A DNA stretch of 47,640 bases from an uncultured Desulfobacterales bacterium (lineage in GTDB: Bacteria > Desulfobacterota > Desulfobacteria > Desulfobacterales > UBA11574): the NCBI GenBank assembly GCA_937998305.1, contig CALLDL010000043.1, forward strand, positions 1 to 47,640, read 5' to 3'. Below the pieces are notes generated by a model. The model was not told the origin of the DNA. It saw only the letters and a list, made by a program, of their open reading frames with translations, and made no database searches. How positions within the stretch are numbered: position 1 is the first letter of the stretch; every line of letters begins with the position of its first letter. The position numbers and the translations under genes were made by a program. Of this stretch, positions 1-7,528 are shown in pieces.

Positions 1-259
1 TCAAAAAGCGTGAAGGCGAAATATCAGAAGGTAAACTTCCAGGGATTTATGCGGTTAGGAACATGATTAGGGCTGGTATTCCTGAAGGTGTGGCAATGAA
101 AGTTTAGGTCACAGGACAAGGTCCGCTTTTGAAAGATACAATATCGTAAACGATGCAGACCTTCATCTTGCAGCACAAGAACAGGAATATTATTTACAGT
201 CACAAACCGCTACAGTTTCAAACACAGTCCATAATTTTAACGAAAAGGCTGTTAACTGA
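1..259 (+). pseudogene. Tyrosine recombinase (phage integrase) C-terminal remnant, frameshifted
   Basis: The first frame reads GIYAVRNMIRAGIPEGVAMKV and then hits a stop. Removing a one-base deletion near position 112 (TCA shortened to TA) restores the motif GHRTRSAFERYNIVNDADL. This is the typical C-terminal end of a phage or island integrase, carrying the GH(K/R)TR box and the catalytic Tyr in the ERYN context. The frame then continues to a TGA at 257-259. The upstream part lies outside the window. The remnant points at the 3' end of the nearby tRNA-Leu, a common island insertion site, so it is probably what is left of an integrated element. The frameshift makes an active enzyme unlikely. 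Confidence 0.75.
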
Positions 260-319
260 TATCATGACAAAACTTTGAATGATAAGCATTTCCCACAATA
301 TCCCTTCACAAAGCACTAT

Positions 320-358
320 TAAAAAAGGGCTTAGAAGACCTGCTGCTTCTAAACCCTT
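320..358 (-). terminator. Rho-independent terminator of tRNA-Leu
   Basis: A 13-bp arm at 325-337 pairs with 346-358 with one mismatch around an 8-nt loop. On the minus strand the stem is followed by a run of T (the A-run at 321-326). It lies 9 bp past the encoded CCA of the tRNA, as expected for its terminator. Confidence 0.75.
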
Positions 359-366
359 GCTGTCAT

Positions 367-453
367 TGGTGCCGGAGGTCGGAATCGAACCGACACGAAG
401 TTGCCCCCGCGGGATTTTGAGTCCCGTGCGTCTACCAGTTTCACCACTCCGGC
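367..453 (-). tRNA. tRNA-Leu (anticodon CAA), CCA encoded
   Basis: On the minus strand the gene begins GCCGGAGTGGTGAAACTGG, has a D-arm with GGTAGACGC, and an anticodon stem CGGGA/TCCCG closing the loop CTCAAAA, which gives anticodon CAA. A long variable arm (class II tRNA) is followed by the GGTTCGATTCC T-arm. The acceptor stem GCCGGAG pairs with CTCCGGC, and ACCA is encoded. An integrase remnant lies just beyond its 3' end, consistent with use as an attachment site. Confidence 0.97.
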
Positions 454-608
454 GTGAATAACCTTTTATCCGAAAGCTATAAGCATTGTCAATAAAATAG
501 AATTCGTCACGAAAACAGGAAATTTAAAAATCACAAACATCCCATCACTTCTTTTTTGTGTTTTTAGCCTTTCGTGATTTTGTGATAGGTTTTTCAGACT
601 TGCCCGGA

Positions 609-1925
609 TTAAGTGAGCCCATAATAATTTTTCAATAGCTCCGCATAGATTTGGATGGGATGTCTGACCCGGATATTTTTTCCGGACCTGGACAGCATGT
701 CCGAGAGTTGAAGCATGCAGGCCGGGCATCCGGTGGCCACAGTCGAACACGAGGAAGCGGTGATATGATCTATTTTTACTCTGCCGATATTGGATGACAG
801 GTCGTAATATTGCAGATTAAAACTCCCTCCCAGTCCGCAGCACCGGTCGGATTCGGGCATTTCTCTTAGCATATATCCTGGATGGGCATTGATGAGAGCC
901 CTGGGTTCCGCAGACACGCCCAAGGATTTTTTGAGATGGCACGGATCATGGTAGGTGATATCGACAGGTTCGACATTGTCATTAATGTCAACCTTTTCAA
1001 TCCCGATTTTCGATACCAGAAACTGATTGATGTCAATGGTTTTTTGAGAAATCATCGCCACTCTGGTTTGAACGTATCCGGAATTTTTATCCGCCATCAT
1101 CGGCCATATTTCCTTGATTGTCGATGTACATGTGGCACACGCTGTTACAAAATAATCAAACTTTTCGGCATCGAATATTTTCAAGTTGTGGCGAAGAAGA
1201 CGGTTAAAGGTCACCGTGTCTCCTGATGAGATGGCCGGAATCCCGCAGCAGCTTTGATCTTGGGGCATAAAAACCCCCACGCCATGATGGTTTAAAGCAT
1301 GGACAACGCCCTGAGCGACTTTGGGAAAAAATTTGTCGATAAGGCACCCGACATAAAAAGCTACCTTAATACCCGAATGGCCTTTTTGAGTATTCAAAGC
1401 CGGCATCAGGTGATGAAACGGCGTTTCAGCCAGAGGAATGAAATGCCGGTTTCCAATCAGCGGTGAGACGAACCTGGCACAGGACGTGCCGATGACTTCA
1501 TTTACAGGTTTTGTGAAAATTTTTTGGAACCTTGAGCCCCACCCCGCCATTCGATTAAAAAGTTCAGGGCGAGAGAGCATCCCCCTCAAGAGGAGTTTTT
1601 TGGACGGTGAAAGGCCCATAAAACCGGTAAGAATAGCGCGGGATTTGATAAAAATTTCCATTGCACTCACACCGCTGGGGCAATTGGCGGAACACGATCC
1701 GCACAGAAGGCACCGATTCAGGCGTTCGTAAACGCCTTTTGGATCTTTGAACATTTCCTGCAATAGCCCCTCAAGGAGTGCCATTTTTCCCCGGGCTACA
1801 TCGGCTTCCCTGCCGGTTTCCGCAAAAAGCGGACAAACCGCCTGACACATCCCGCATCGCATGCAGACCGTCAATTGATCTTCCAGTTCCTGCATGAGCG
1901 TTGTTAGCGTTTTAATGTTTGACAC
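609..1925 (-). CDS. glcF: GlcF-like (Fe-S)-binding oxidoreductase subunit with two CCG domains
   Basis: 438 aa, the usual length for the glycolate oxidase iron-sulfur subunit. Two 4Fe-4S ferredoxin motifs are visible: C21-x2-C24-x2-C27-x3-C31 and C72-x2-C75-x2-C78-x3-C82. Two cysteine-rich CCG domains follow, with VGCL and SCCGIP near residues 195-235 and DPCHL and RCCGLGGSF near 325-365. GlcF passes electrons from the flavin subunits of D-lactate or glycolate dehydrogenase toward quinones or other Fe-S carriers at the membrane. No FAD subunit gene is adjacent in this window, so the exact substrate is open. The start is a GTG preceded by GGAG. Confidence 0.85.
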   Translation of the reverse strand: MSNIKTLTTLMQELEDQLTVCMRCGMCQAVCPLFAETGREADVARGKMALLEGLLQEMFKDPKGVYERLNRCLLCGSCSANCPSGVSAMEIFIKSRAILTGFMGLSPSKKLLLRGMLSRPELFNRMAGWGSRFQKIFTKPVNEVIGTSCARFVSPLIGNRHFIPLAETPFHHLMPALNTQKGHSGIKVAFYVGCLIDKFFPKVAQGVVHALNHHGVGVFMPQDQSCCGIPAISSGDTVTFNRLLRHNLKIFDAEKFDYFVTACATCTSTIKEIWPMMADKNSGYVQTRVAMISQKTIDINQFLVSKIGIEKVDINDNVEPVDITYHDPCHLKKSLGVSAEPRALINAHPGYMLREMPESDRCCGLGGSFNLQYYDLSSNIGRVKIDHITASSCSTVATGCPACMLQLSDMLSRSGKNIRVRHPIQIYAELLKNYYGLT

Positions 1926-1947
1926 GAACAGTCTCCACTATAAGTTC

Positions 1948-2184
1948 CTAACAATTGTTTATGTTTTTTTCGGAACTATCAAATAGCAAATCAATTATCA
2001 AGCCTGTAAAAGATTGATAAAAACAACTTACCATCATAGCAACGATATAAGTAGTGTGTCCATAGGGAGTTTTTATGCCAACATCAGATCTAATCCAACC
2101 CATGAAAGAAAAGGCTGAAGCCGTCCAGGCGATTGTGGTAAAAATATCTGTACACGTCTTGGTTGTTCCATTTTCTGTTGTCAT
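1948..2184 (-). CDS. Small putative membrane protein, unrecognised
   Basis: 78 aa with one or two hydrophobic stretches (about residues 16-32 and 45-68) and no family I recognise. An AAGGG lies directly against the ATG, too close to be a good ribosome-binding site, so coding status is uncertain. It lies just upstream of the GlcF-like gene on the same strand, with a 22-bp gap, and could be its leader partner or a chance reading frame. Confidence 0.3.
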   Translation of the reverse strand: MTTENGTTKTCTDIFTTIAWTASAFSFMGWIRSDVGIKTPYGHTTYIVAMMVSCFYQSFTGLIIDLLFDSSEKNINNC

Positions 2185-2192
2185 CCCTTAAT

Positions 2193-2251
2193 GGGAGAAA
2201 TCCCCATTGAATGGGGCATTTCCCTATGAAAATGAACCCTTTGTCTTATGG
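2193..2251. promoter_or_regulatory. Nested hairpin plus repeated regulatory-looking motif, copy 1
   Basis: A tight hairpin CCCCAT-TGA-ATGGGG at 2202-2216 is flanked by an outer arm (2193-2201 with 218-224). From 2212 on, the sequence closely matches 5489-5529: TGGGGCATTTCCCTATG and then AAAATGAACC, against TGGGATTTTCCCCTATC and then AAAATAAACC. Both end in TATGGA. Both copies precede small plus-strand genes (dodecin here, a small Cys-rich protein at 5633), suggesting a shared control element. Confidence 0.4.
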
Positions 2252-2477
2252 AATATTTTTCTTGAAATTGATATTATTTAAAATTAAGGTCTACAATTGG
2301 AATAAAAGGGTGGGAGGCTACATTTCGTGCCCGTGTACATAGAGTGGTTCCTCAATAATGGGGAACCATTCTTTTCGTAATTTCTTCTTTTCAACACCGT
2401 AGCCTGCCCATAGATTAGCCATACCAGGTCATGATGAACAGAGGTCTCAATCCAGTATTTAACGGAAGGAGGATCAT

Positions 2478-2690
2478 ATGAGTGAAAGCGTTTACAAAGT
2501 CGTTGAACTGGTGGGTACGAGTGATATTTCGTGGGAAAAAGCTGCGGAAAATGCGGTATCAACCGCCGGCAAAAGCTTAAGAGATTTGAGGGTGGCGGAA
2601 ATAACAAAACTCGATATGACCGTTAAAGACGGCAAGGTGGCATCCTATCGTGCAAGAGTTGCATTGTCTTTCAAATATGAGACCTCATGA
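2478..2690 (+). CDS. Dodecin family flavin-binding protein
   Basis: 70 aa, the exact size of dodecin. It opens MSESVYKVVELVGTSDISWE, with the family signature VYK..E.VGTS..SWEKAAENA followed by the strand LRDLRVAEITKLDMTV. Dodecins form hollow dodecamers that bind flavins, thereby storing or quenching them in the cytoplasm. A strong GAAGGAGGA ribosome-binding site lies 6-8 bases before the ATG. The next gene starts 33 bp downstream on the same strand, so the two are probably cotranscribed. Confidence 0.93.
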   Translation: MSESVYKVVELVGTSDISWEKAAENAVSTAGKSLRDLRVAEITKLDMTVKDGKVASYRARVALSFKYETS

Positions 2691-2723
2691 TTTGTTGGAT
2701 TGTTTTTTGGGAGGAAGAGATCT

Positions 2724-3014
2724 ATGCAACATGTTCACGATGAAGTTTTCAAACACAAAAAACTGCCAGGTGTCGGACAAATCGTGCGGAGTAAAAAGTA
2801 TGGTACGCTCTGGAGAGTAATGGAAAAAAAAGAAATCTGGCAAAAAGCGTTGGGTGATCCTAAAATCGGGTTCCCCCTTCAGCTGCCGGCCATTTATCTT
2901 GCCTACTGGCGTGTAGAGAAAGGAGTGTCGCCGGGTCTCGGGAAAATGTTGGGGTATTCATACGCACTCCATGACAATACTTTTTCGGCCAACTGGGAAA
3001 TCGTAGAGGAGTAA
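2724..3014 (+). CDS. Conserved hypothetical protein, 96 aa
   Basis: The reading frame could start at 2700, but GGGAGGAAGAG places ribosome binding just before the ATG at 2724, giving MQHVHDEVF. The protein is soluble, with no signal peptide or membrane segment. It contains LPGVGQIVRSKKYGTLWRVM, which resembles a small beta-barrel of the kind seen in short adaptor proteins, and a C-terminal HDNTFSANWEIVEE. I do not recognise a named family. It probably shares a transcript with dodecin, ending at the terminator at 3049-3078. Confidence 0.7.
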   Translation: MQHVHDEVFKHKKLPGVGQIVRSKKYGTLWRVMEKKEIWQKALGDPKIGFPLQLPAIYLAYWRVEKGVSPGLGKMLGYSYALHDNTFSANWEIVEE

Positions 3015-3048
3015 CAAAATAGTTTAAATAAGAGCCGATTAATTTTCA

Positions 3049-3078
3049 AGGGGTGTTGACTGAAACACCCCTTTTTTT
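3049..3078 (+). terminator. Rho-independent terminator after the dodecin pair
   Basis: A perfect 8-bp stem GGGGTGTT/AACACCCC (3050-3057 with 3064-3071) has a 6-nt loop and is followed at once by seven T. It lies 35 bp past the stop of the 96-aa gene. Confidence 0.92.
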
Positions 3079-3263
3079 GTGACAATGAATTTGATTCTTG
3101 AAAAAAATCGTTTTATTAAATTTTTAGAGAGGGACCTTGATAAATTTGGCCGTTTATGAAGTAATGAAGCACTGTTTTTCTTAAATTATTAACAACACTA
3201 TTTGAACATGAACACAGGATTATGGTAAACATCAGGTAAAAGGAACAACCGGAGGTTTTTTTT

Positions 3264-4772
3264 ATGGCTAAAAAGCCGACCTATAAGGAGTTGGCGCAAG
3301 AGATCAAAGCGTTGGAAAAAGAAAAGTTCAACCGGGTGGCGGCTGAAAAAGCATTTCAACTAAGTGAAGAAAAATACCGACTGTTGGTAAAAAACCTTCC
3401 CAGTATTGTGTATAAGGGCTATCCTGACTGGTCTGTCGAGTTCTTTGATTCAAAAATTGAAAAGATTACCGGATACAGTGCGGATGAATTTAATTCCAAA
3501 AAAATGAAATGGAAAGATGTTGTCATCCATAAAGACCTCGAAGCTGCCAGAGAGACTTTCATTGCGGCGCTCAAAATGGACAAATCATACGTCAGGGAAT
3601 ACAGGATCGAATCAAAGCAAGGGAGTATTCATTGGATACAAGAAAGAGGACAGATCATTTGTAATGATAAAAGAGAGATTGAATATGTCAGCGGCGTCTT
3701 TTTTGATATCACCGATAACAAACAGGCCCAGGAGAAACTCAGGAAAAGTGAAGAGATGGCGAGAACCCTCTTAAACGCAACCACCGATGCTGTGGTGTTG
3801 ATCGATCACGAGGGAATCATTTTTGATATCAATGATGCTTACGCTCAGAAATTTCAAAAAACTCCGGATGAAATGCTGGGATTGTGTATCTGGTATTTGT
3901 TCTCACACGAAGTCGCCGGTCTCAGAATGGTAAATGTAAATAAGGTTTTTAAAACAGGCCAGCCGGTACGGATTGTTGATGAGCGGCATGGGATTTGGCA
4001 TGATACGATAATTTATCCTGTTTCTAATCCCGGAGAAGAAGTAAAACGTGTTGCTGTTTTTGCTCGGGACATAACTGATAGGAAACGGGCCGAGGAACAT
4101 ATTCACACCCTCACTCAACAATTGATAAAGGCCCAGGAAAATGAACGTCAACGAATTGCCCGGGATCTCCACGACAACGTGGCACAAGAGTTGTCTCTGT
4201 TAAAAATCAGCTGGGAAACCCTTTTTGACAACCGCCCAATGATACCGGATGGAATTAGACAAAAAACTTCGGAACTGTCAAAAATTCTTCAAAGATCCAT
4301 ATCGGCAGTCCGGGATATGGCATATGATTTACACCCTCCGGGACTATATCAACTCGGGCTTGTCCACACAATATATCAATATTGCGAAGAGTTTTCTGAG
4401 AAGAATGAAATAGACACCGACTTTTTTGCTGCAGGTATGGATGATTTGAAAATCTCTTCGAACACCGAAATCAACCTGTACCGCCTGATTCAGGAGGGGC
4501 TCTGGAATATTAAAAAGCATGCTGAAGCAGCAAAAGTCACCATTAAGCTGGTTGCATCTTTTCCCAACATCATCCTTCGTATAGAGGACGATGGTCAAGG
4601 ATTTAATGTAAAGGAACGGTTAACTGCGGCTTCAAAAGAGAAACGGATGGGGCTTCGGAGTATGGAGGAAAGGGTCAGCCTGCTCAACGGAAAAATGAAG
4701 ATTCATTCACGCCCGAAGGAGGGCACAAAAATCTTTATTGAAGTTCCATATAAGGAGAAAAAACGTGGCTGA
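3264..4772 (+). CDS. PAS-PAS sensor histidine kinase, NarL/DegS-type (HisKA_3)
   Basis: 502 aa with no membrane segment, so a cytoplasmic sensor. A short coiled coil (residues 5-35) leads into two PAS domains, about 35-150 (ending GVFFDITDNKQ) and 165-275 (ending FARDITDRKR). The HisKA_3 dimerisation domain holds the phospho-acceptor in ERQRIARDLHDNVAQEL (His303). The HATPase domain shows the N box NLYRLIQEGLWNIKKHA, then DDGQGF and GMGLRSMEERV. A GGAGG lies ahead of the ATG. The stop overlaps the GTG start of the response regulator by 8 bp, so the two are translationally coupled partners. Confidence 0.92.
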   Translation: MAKKPTYKELAQEIKALEKEKFNRVAAEKAFQLSEEKYRLLVKNLPSIVYKGYPDWSVEFFDSKIEKITGYSADEFNSKKMKWKDVVIHKDLEAARETFIAALKMDKSYVREYRIESKQGSIHWIQERGQIICNDKREIEYVSGVFFDITDNKQAQEKLRKSEEMARTLLNATTDAVVLIDHEGIIFDINDAYAQKFQKTPDEMLGLCIWYLFSHEVAGLRMVNVNKVFKTGQPVRIVDERHGIWHDTIIYPVSNPGEEVKRVAVFARDITDRKRAEEHIHTLTQQLIKAQENERQRIARDLHDNVAQELSLLKISWETLFDNRPMIPDGIRQKTSELSKILQRSISAVRDMAYDLHPPGLYQLGLVHTIYQYCEEFSEKNEIDTDFFAAGMDDLKISSNTEINLYRLIQEGLWNIKKHAEAAKVTIKLVASFPNIILRIEDDGQGFNVKERLTAASKEKRMGLRSMEERVSLLNGKMKIHSRPKEGTKIFIEVPYKEKKRG

Positions 4773-5442
4773 ACAGGAAAGTGTCATCATCATTGATGAC
4801 CACCCGCTTTTCAGGGAAGGACTCAAAACGATTATCAGCCGCGATGACCGGTTCAAGGTGGTCGGAGAGGCAGGAAGTGGTCATGAAGGACTCGGGATGG
4901 CCAAAAGACTTAAGCCGGATCTGGTGGTTGTTGATATATCCCTGCCAGATCAAAGCGGTATCCAACTCACCCGTGATTTACGGGAACTTTTATCGGGAAC
5001 AAAAATCCTAATTGTCAGCATGCATTCAAAAATTGATTATATTGCAGAGGCATTTCAAGCCGGAGCAACAGGATATGTGGTCAAGGAATCTGCCTCAGAG
5101 AGGCTTCTTCAGGCACTCAAATCTGTTGCAAAGGGAGATTATTATCTGGATAGCTCTGTTTCCCACGCTGTTGTTGAAAACCTTATGAAATCTCCCTTAA
5201 AAGCAGAAAAGATTACGGATGCTGATTACGCCACCTTGACACCCCGAGAACAAGAGGTCATGCGCCTTCTGGCAGAGGGGCTTTCCAGTAAAGCGGTTGC
5301 TGAAAAGCTTTTCATCAGCCCCAAGACGGTTGAGAACCACCGCGCTAATATTATGAACAAACTCGACCTTCACAGCACCATCGAGTTGGTTCGATATGCC
5401 GCAAAGCTTGGCCTGATCGACGTGGATCTCTGGAAAGACTGA
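4765..5442 (+). CDS. NarL/FixJ-family response regulator (REC-LuxR HTH)
   Basis: 225 aa when started at the GTG at 4765, which has AAGGAG seven bases upstream. The longer reading from 4738 would run inside the kinase gene without a site. The receiver domain shows DD at residues 11-12, the phospho-acceptor D57 in VVVDISLPD, and GYVVKE near the end of the domain. The C-terminal LuxR-type helix-turn-helix reads LTPREQEVMRLLAEGLSSK and then SPKTVENHRANIMNKL. It should be phosphorylated by the kinase encoded just upstream. Its targets are unknown, though the repeated motif at 5489-5529 just downstream is a reasonable candidate operator. Confidence 0.93.
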   Translation: MAEQESVIIIDDHPLFREGLKTIISRDDRFKVVGEAGSGHEGLGMAKRLKPDLVVVDISLPDQSGIQLTRDLRELLSGTKILIVSMHSKIDYIAEAFQAGATGYVVKESASERLLQALKSVAKGDYYLDSSVSHAVVENLMKSPLKAEKITDADYATLTPREQEVMRLLAEGLSSKAVAEKLFISPKTVENHRANIMNKLDLHSTIELVRYAAKLGLIDVDLWKD

Positions 5443-5488
5443 ACCATTCACTTTTTCCCCGTAATATTCGGGATAACTTCCCGGCCCA

Positions 5489-5529
5489 TGGGATTTTCCC
5501 CTATCAAAATAAACCTTCCCCTCTATGGA
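5489..5529. promoter_or_regulatory. Repeated regulatory-looking motif, copy 2
   Basis: TGGGATTTTCCCCTATC followed by AAAATAAACC and CTCTATGGA parallels 2212-2251. It lies between the response-regulator stop and the small gene at 5633. The GGGATTTTCCCC core is partly palindromic, as expected for a dimeric regulator. Binding is inference only. Confidence 0.4.
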
Positions 5530-5556
5530 CAAGAGAGATTGCAACTTGTTAATAAT

Positions 5557-5595
5557 AAATCGAAAATTGTCTTGAACAAATCGAAAATTGTCTTG
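5557..5595. repeat. Two 18-bp direct repeats at 21-bp period
   Basis: AAATCGAAAATTGTCTTG occurs at 5557-5574 and again at 5578-5595. The 21-bp period (two helical turns) places both copies on the same DNA face, about 40 bp before the start of the gene at 5633. This is compatible with tandem operator sites but could also be a simple duplication. Confidence 0.6.
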
Positions 5596-5632
5596 GATGT
5601 TCTTTGAATAACATTCGATAAAAGGGGGAAAC

Positions 5633-5827
5633 ATGATTTCTTCTCCATGTAAAAATTGCTCCAAGAGAAATCTGCCGAAGGAGAAGTGCGTCAAAGAATG
5701 CAAGTTGCTGCAAGCCATACAGGATATGGAATTGACTACTGAAAAGCTAAATGATGGAAGTAGTATAGACTATACCGAGGAGTATAGTTACAATTTTTCT
5801 CTGAGGCGTTCAATGGCCTCTTTTTGA
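5633..5827 (+). CDS. Small Cys-rich protein, 64 aa
   Basis: A strong AAAGGGGGAAAC ribosome-binding site precedes the ATG. The N-terminus holds CKNCSKRNLPKEKCVKEC, four Cys in a C-x2-C-x9-C-x3-C arrangement that suggests a small zinc-binding knuckle. The rest (residues 30-64) is polar and unremarkable. I know of no function. It follows the two-component pair on the same strand and may be a target of it. Confidence 0.6.
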   Translation: MISSPCKNCSKRNLPKEKCVKECKLLQAIQDMELTTEKLNDGSSIDYTEEYSYNFSLRRSMASF

Positions 5828-5954
5828 AAAATCTATAATCTTTCGCTGTACAGAGAAATTGCAAGGCACAAAACCAACATGATGTATGTTGAGAAAAACC
5901 AATAAAAATACTTTGAGTGGTGGTGACCACCCACAAGGAATCAAAAAGATATCA

Positions 5955-6149
5955 ATGGCTGCATCCAAGCATATCGGAAAACGTACTGAAAAAAAGAACT
6001 TTCTTGATATCATAACACTGATTCGAAGCATTCAGCGAGCCGAGGGTAATATGGACTGTTTTCAGATGGGAATGATAGATTGCGATCAGGTGGATTGCAA
6101 ATGGCGTTCCTTTTGTCTGGAAGTGTATCCGGTCTTGGGTAAGGATTAA
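5955..6149 (+). CDS. Small Cys-rich protein, about 64 aa
   Basis: The core LIRSIQRAEGNMDCFQMG, followed by IDCDQVDCKWRSFC, carries four Cys and resembles short proteins common in sulfate reducers, though I cannot name the family. The frame is open from an ATG at 5886 (87 aa). Neither start has a good ribosome-binding site. The ATG at 5955 gives the compact form MAASKHIGKRTEK. It is the second Cys-rich small gene in a row after the NarL-type regulator. Confidence 0.5.
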   Translation: MAASKHIGKRTEKKNFLDIITLIRSIQRAEGNMDCFQMGMIDCDQVDCKWRSFCLEVYPVLGKD

Positions 6150-6279
6150 ACCTGACTTGCTGCTGTCAAAAGAGATGCCATACAGGTAGTTTTGCCCCAC
6201 ATTCCTCATCACCCGTCTGGTGGTGTTCAGTCTCTGCCGGTTAAGAGGTCTTAACCTTTTACGCCAAAACCCTTTGGCA

Positions 6280-6301
6280 GTGAAATCAAGCGTGATTTCA
6301 C
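6280..6301. other. Perfect hairpin without T-run
   Basis: GTGAAATCA-AGCG-TGATTTCAC forms a 9-bp perfect stem between the Cys-rich gene and the zinc-ribbon gene. No T-run follows on either strand, so it is not a standard terminator. It may be an operator or an mRNA structure. The rest of the 6150-6476 gap shows no gene. Confidence 0.5.
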
Positions 6302-6476
6302 TGTATATAAAGTAATATGCCGGCAGGGACTTAATTTTTTTCTTTCCTTGAGTTTCACACCCCGATATTGCTAATATGATTCTATCTTAAAAAAATTTCC
6401 CGGATTGCTGCGCTGTATTAAAGTTGCTATAAAAAAGGGGTGCGAAATTCGAGTTGTTTATTAATAAGAGGTCCAA

Positions 6477-6809
6477 ATGTTTTTGATTGCCGGCGTTACG
6501 CCGAAAATAAAAGTTCTTGACAGCACCCCCAAACAATGTCCGGTATGTGGTCTTAACCAGGCATATTACAAACGGGTGGATCATTATTTTAATCTATTTT
6601 TCATTCCGATTTTAAGAGTCAAAAAAGGGGAGCCTTTCATCATGTGTGAAAGATGTGAAAGAACGGTACATGAATTCAAAAAAGAATATAGCAGTGCCTG
6701 GCCGGATATTAAAGAGACGACGTGTCATCATTGCGGGAAAAAATTAGAGAAAACCTTTGAATACTGCCCTTACTGTGGCACGCATATGTCTAACCCGAAT
6801 ATTTCATGA
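6477..6809 (+). CDS. Zinc-ribbon domain protein, 110 aa
   Basis: Three CxxC pairs are visible: CPVCG (about residue 21), CERCE (about 58) and CHHCG (about 83), with a final CPYCG (about 96). This pattern gives two zinc ribbons, as in zinc_ribbon_15 family proteins. Between them lies a hydrophobic stretch with FFIPILRVKKGEPFIMC. It is cytoplasmic and of unknown role. AGAGG precedes the ATG. Confidence 0.75.
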   Translation: MFLIAGVTPKIKVLDSTPKQCPVCGLNQAYYKRVDHYFNLFFIPILRVKKGEPFIMCERCERTVHEFKKEYSSAWPDIKETTCHHCGKKLEKTFEYCPYCGTHMSNPNIS

Positions 6810-6942
6810 AAAATTTAGAGAGGCATTTTTATTGATAATGAAAACAGTTTGTTATTTGCAAGTTATCTTATGCTTGCATGGTGACAGTTTGTATCGAATA
6901 TTTTGTAGTTCAATTTCTAAAAATTTTCACCCTACGGGCTAA

Positions 6943-7428
6943 ATGAATCATTATATTCAAAATGTAACTAACAATAAAGTTGAACGTCATGTCGTTTTAG
7001 TGGAACCGCAAGTACCCTGGAATACCGGTAACATCGGTCGCACCTGCCTGGGCACCGGCGCATTTCTTCACTTGATAAAACCTTTGGGTTTTTCTCTTGG
7101 AAATCGTGAACTTAAAAGAGCAGGTCTCGATTACTGGCACAAAATCGAACTTTCGATCTGGGATGATTTTAAGAGTTTTCACCATAAGATGGCACCTGGA
7201 AAAGAAGAAGTCGCACTGTTTACAAAGAACGGGTCCCTTCCTTTTTGGTCCATGCCTTTTCAAAAAAGACTTTTTCTCATTTTCGGATCAGAAACCAAGG
7301 GACTTACCGAAGAAATGATATTCGAGTATAAACACGCCACCTACCACATCCCTATTACATCAGAAATTCGGTGTTTGAACCTATCCACGACAGTTGGGAT
7401 AGCGCTTTATGAAAGTCTGAGACGATAG
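6943..7428 (+). CDS. trmL: tRNA (cytidine(34)-2'-O)-methyltransferase TrmL
   Basis: 161 aa, typical of the SPOUT-class enzyme that 2'-O-methylates the wobble nucleotide of certain tRNA-Leu species using S-adenosylmethionine. Motifs seen are VLVEPQVPWNTGNIGRTC at the N-terminus, LFLIFGSETKGL (trefoil-knot SAM loop) and IPITSEIRCLNLSTTVGIALYE at the C-terminal knot. No strong ribosome-binding site is seen. The window also encodes a tRNA-Leu(CAA), one of the classical TrmL substrates, but the two are about 6.5 kb apart. Confidence 0.93.
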   Translation: MNHYIQNVTNNKVERHVVLVEPQVPWNTGNIGRTCLGTGAFLHLIKPLGFSLGNRELKRAGLDYWHKIELSIWDDFKSFHHKMAPGKEEVALFTKNGSLPFWSMPFQKRLFLIFGSETKGLTEEMIFEYKHATYHIPITSEIRCLNLSTTVGIALYESLRR

Positions 7429-7460
7429 CCCGCCGAATACTTGTAAATGAGCACTAACTA

Positions 7461-7494
7461 AAAAAATAGGGCGCGGAATGTATTCCGCACCCTA
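7461..7494 (-). terminator. Terminator between trmL and fhs (serves fhs)
   Basis: Convergent genes are separated by a hairpin (7467-7479 with 7482-7494, one mismatch). On the minus strand it is followed by six T, from the A-run at 7461-7466, which makes it a good terminator for fhs. There is no T-run on the plus side. Confidence 0.8.
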
Positions 7495-7528
7495 TTGATT
7501 TAAATAATTCATCCGTAAGATATACGGT

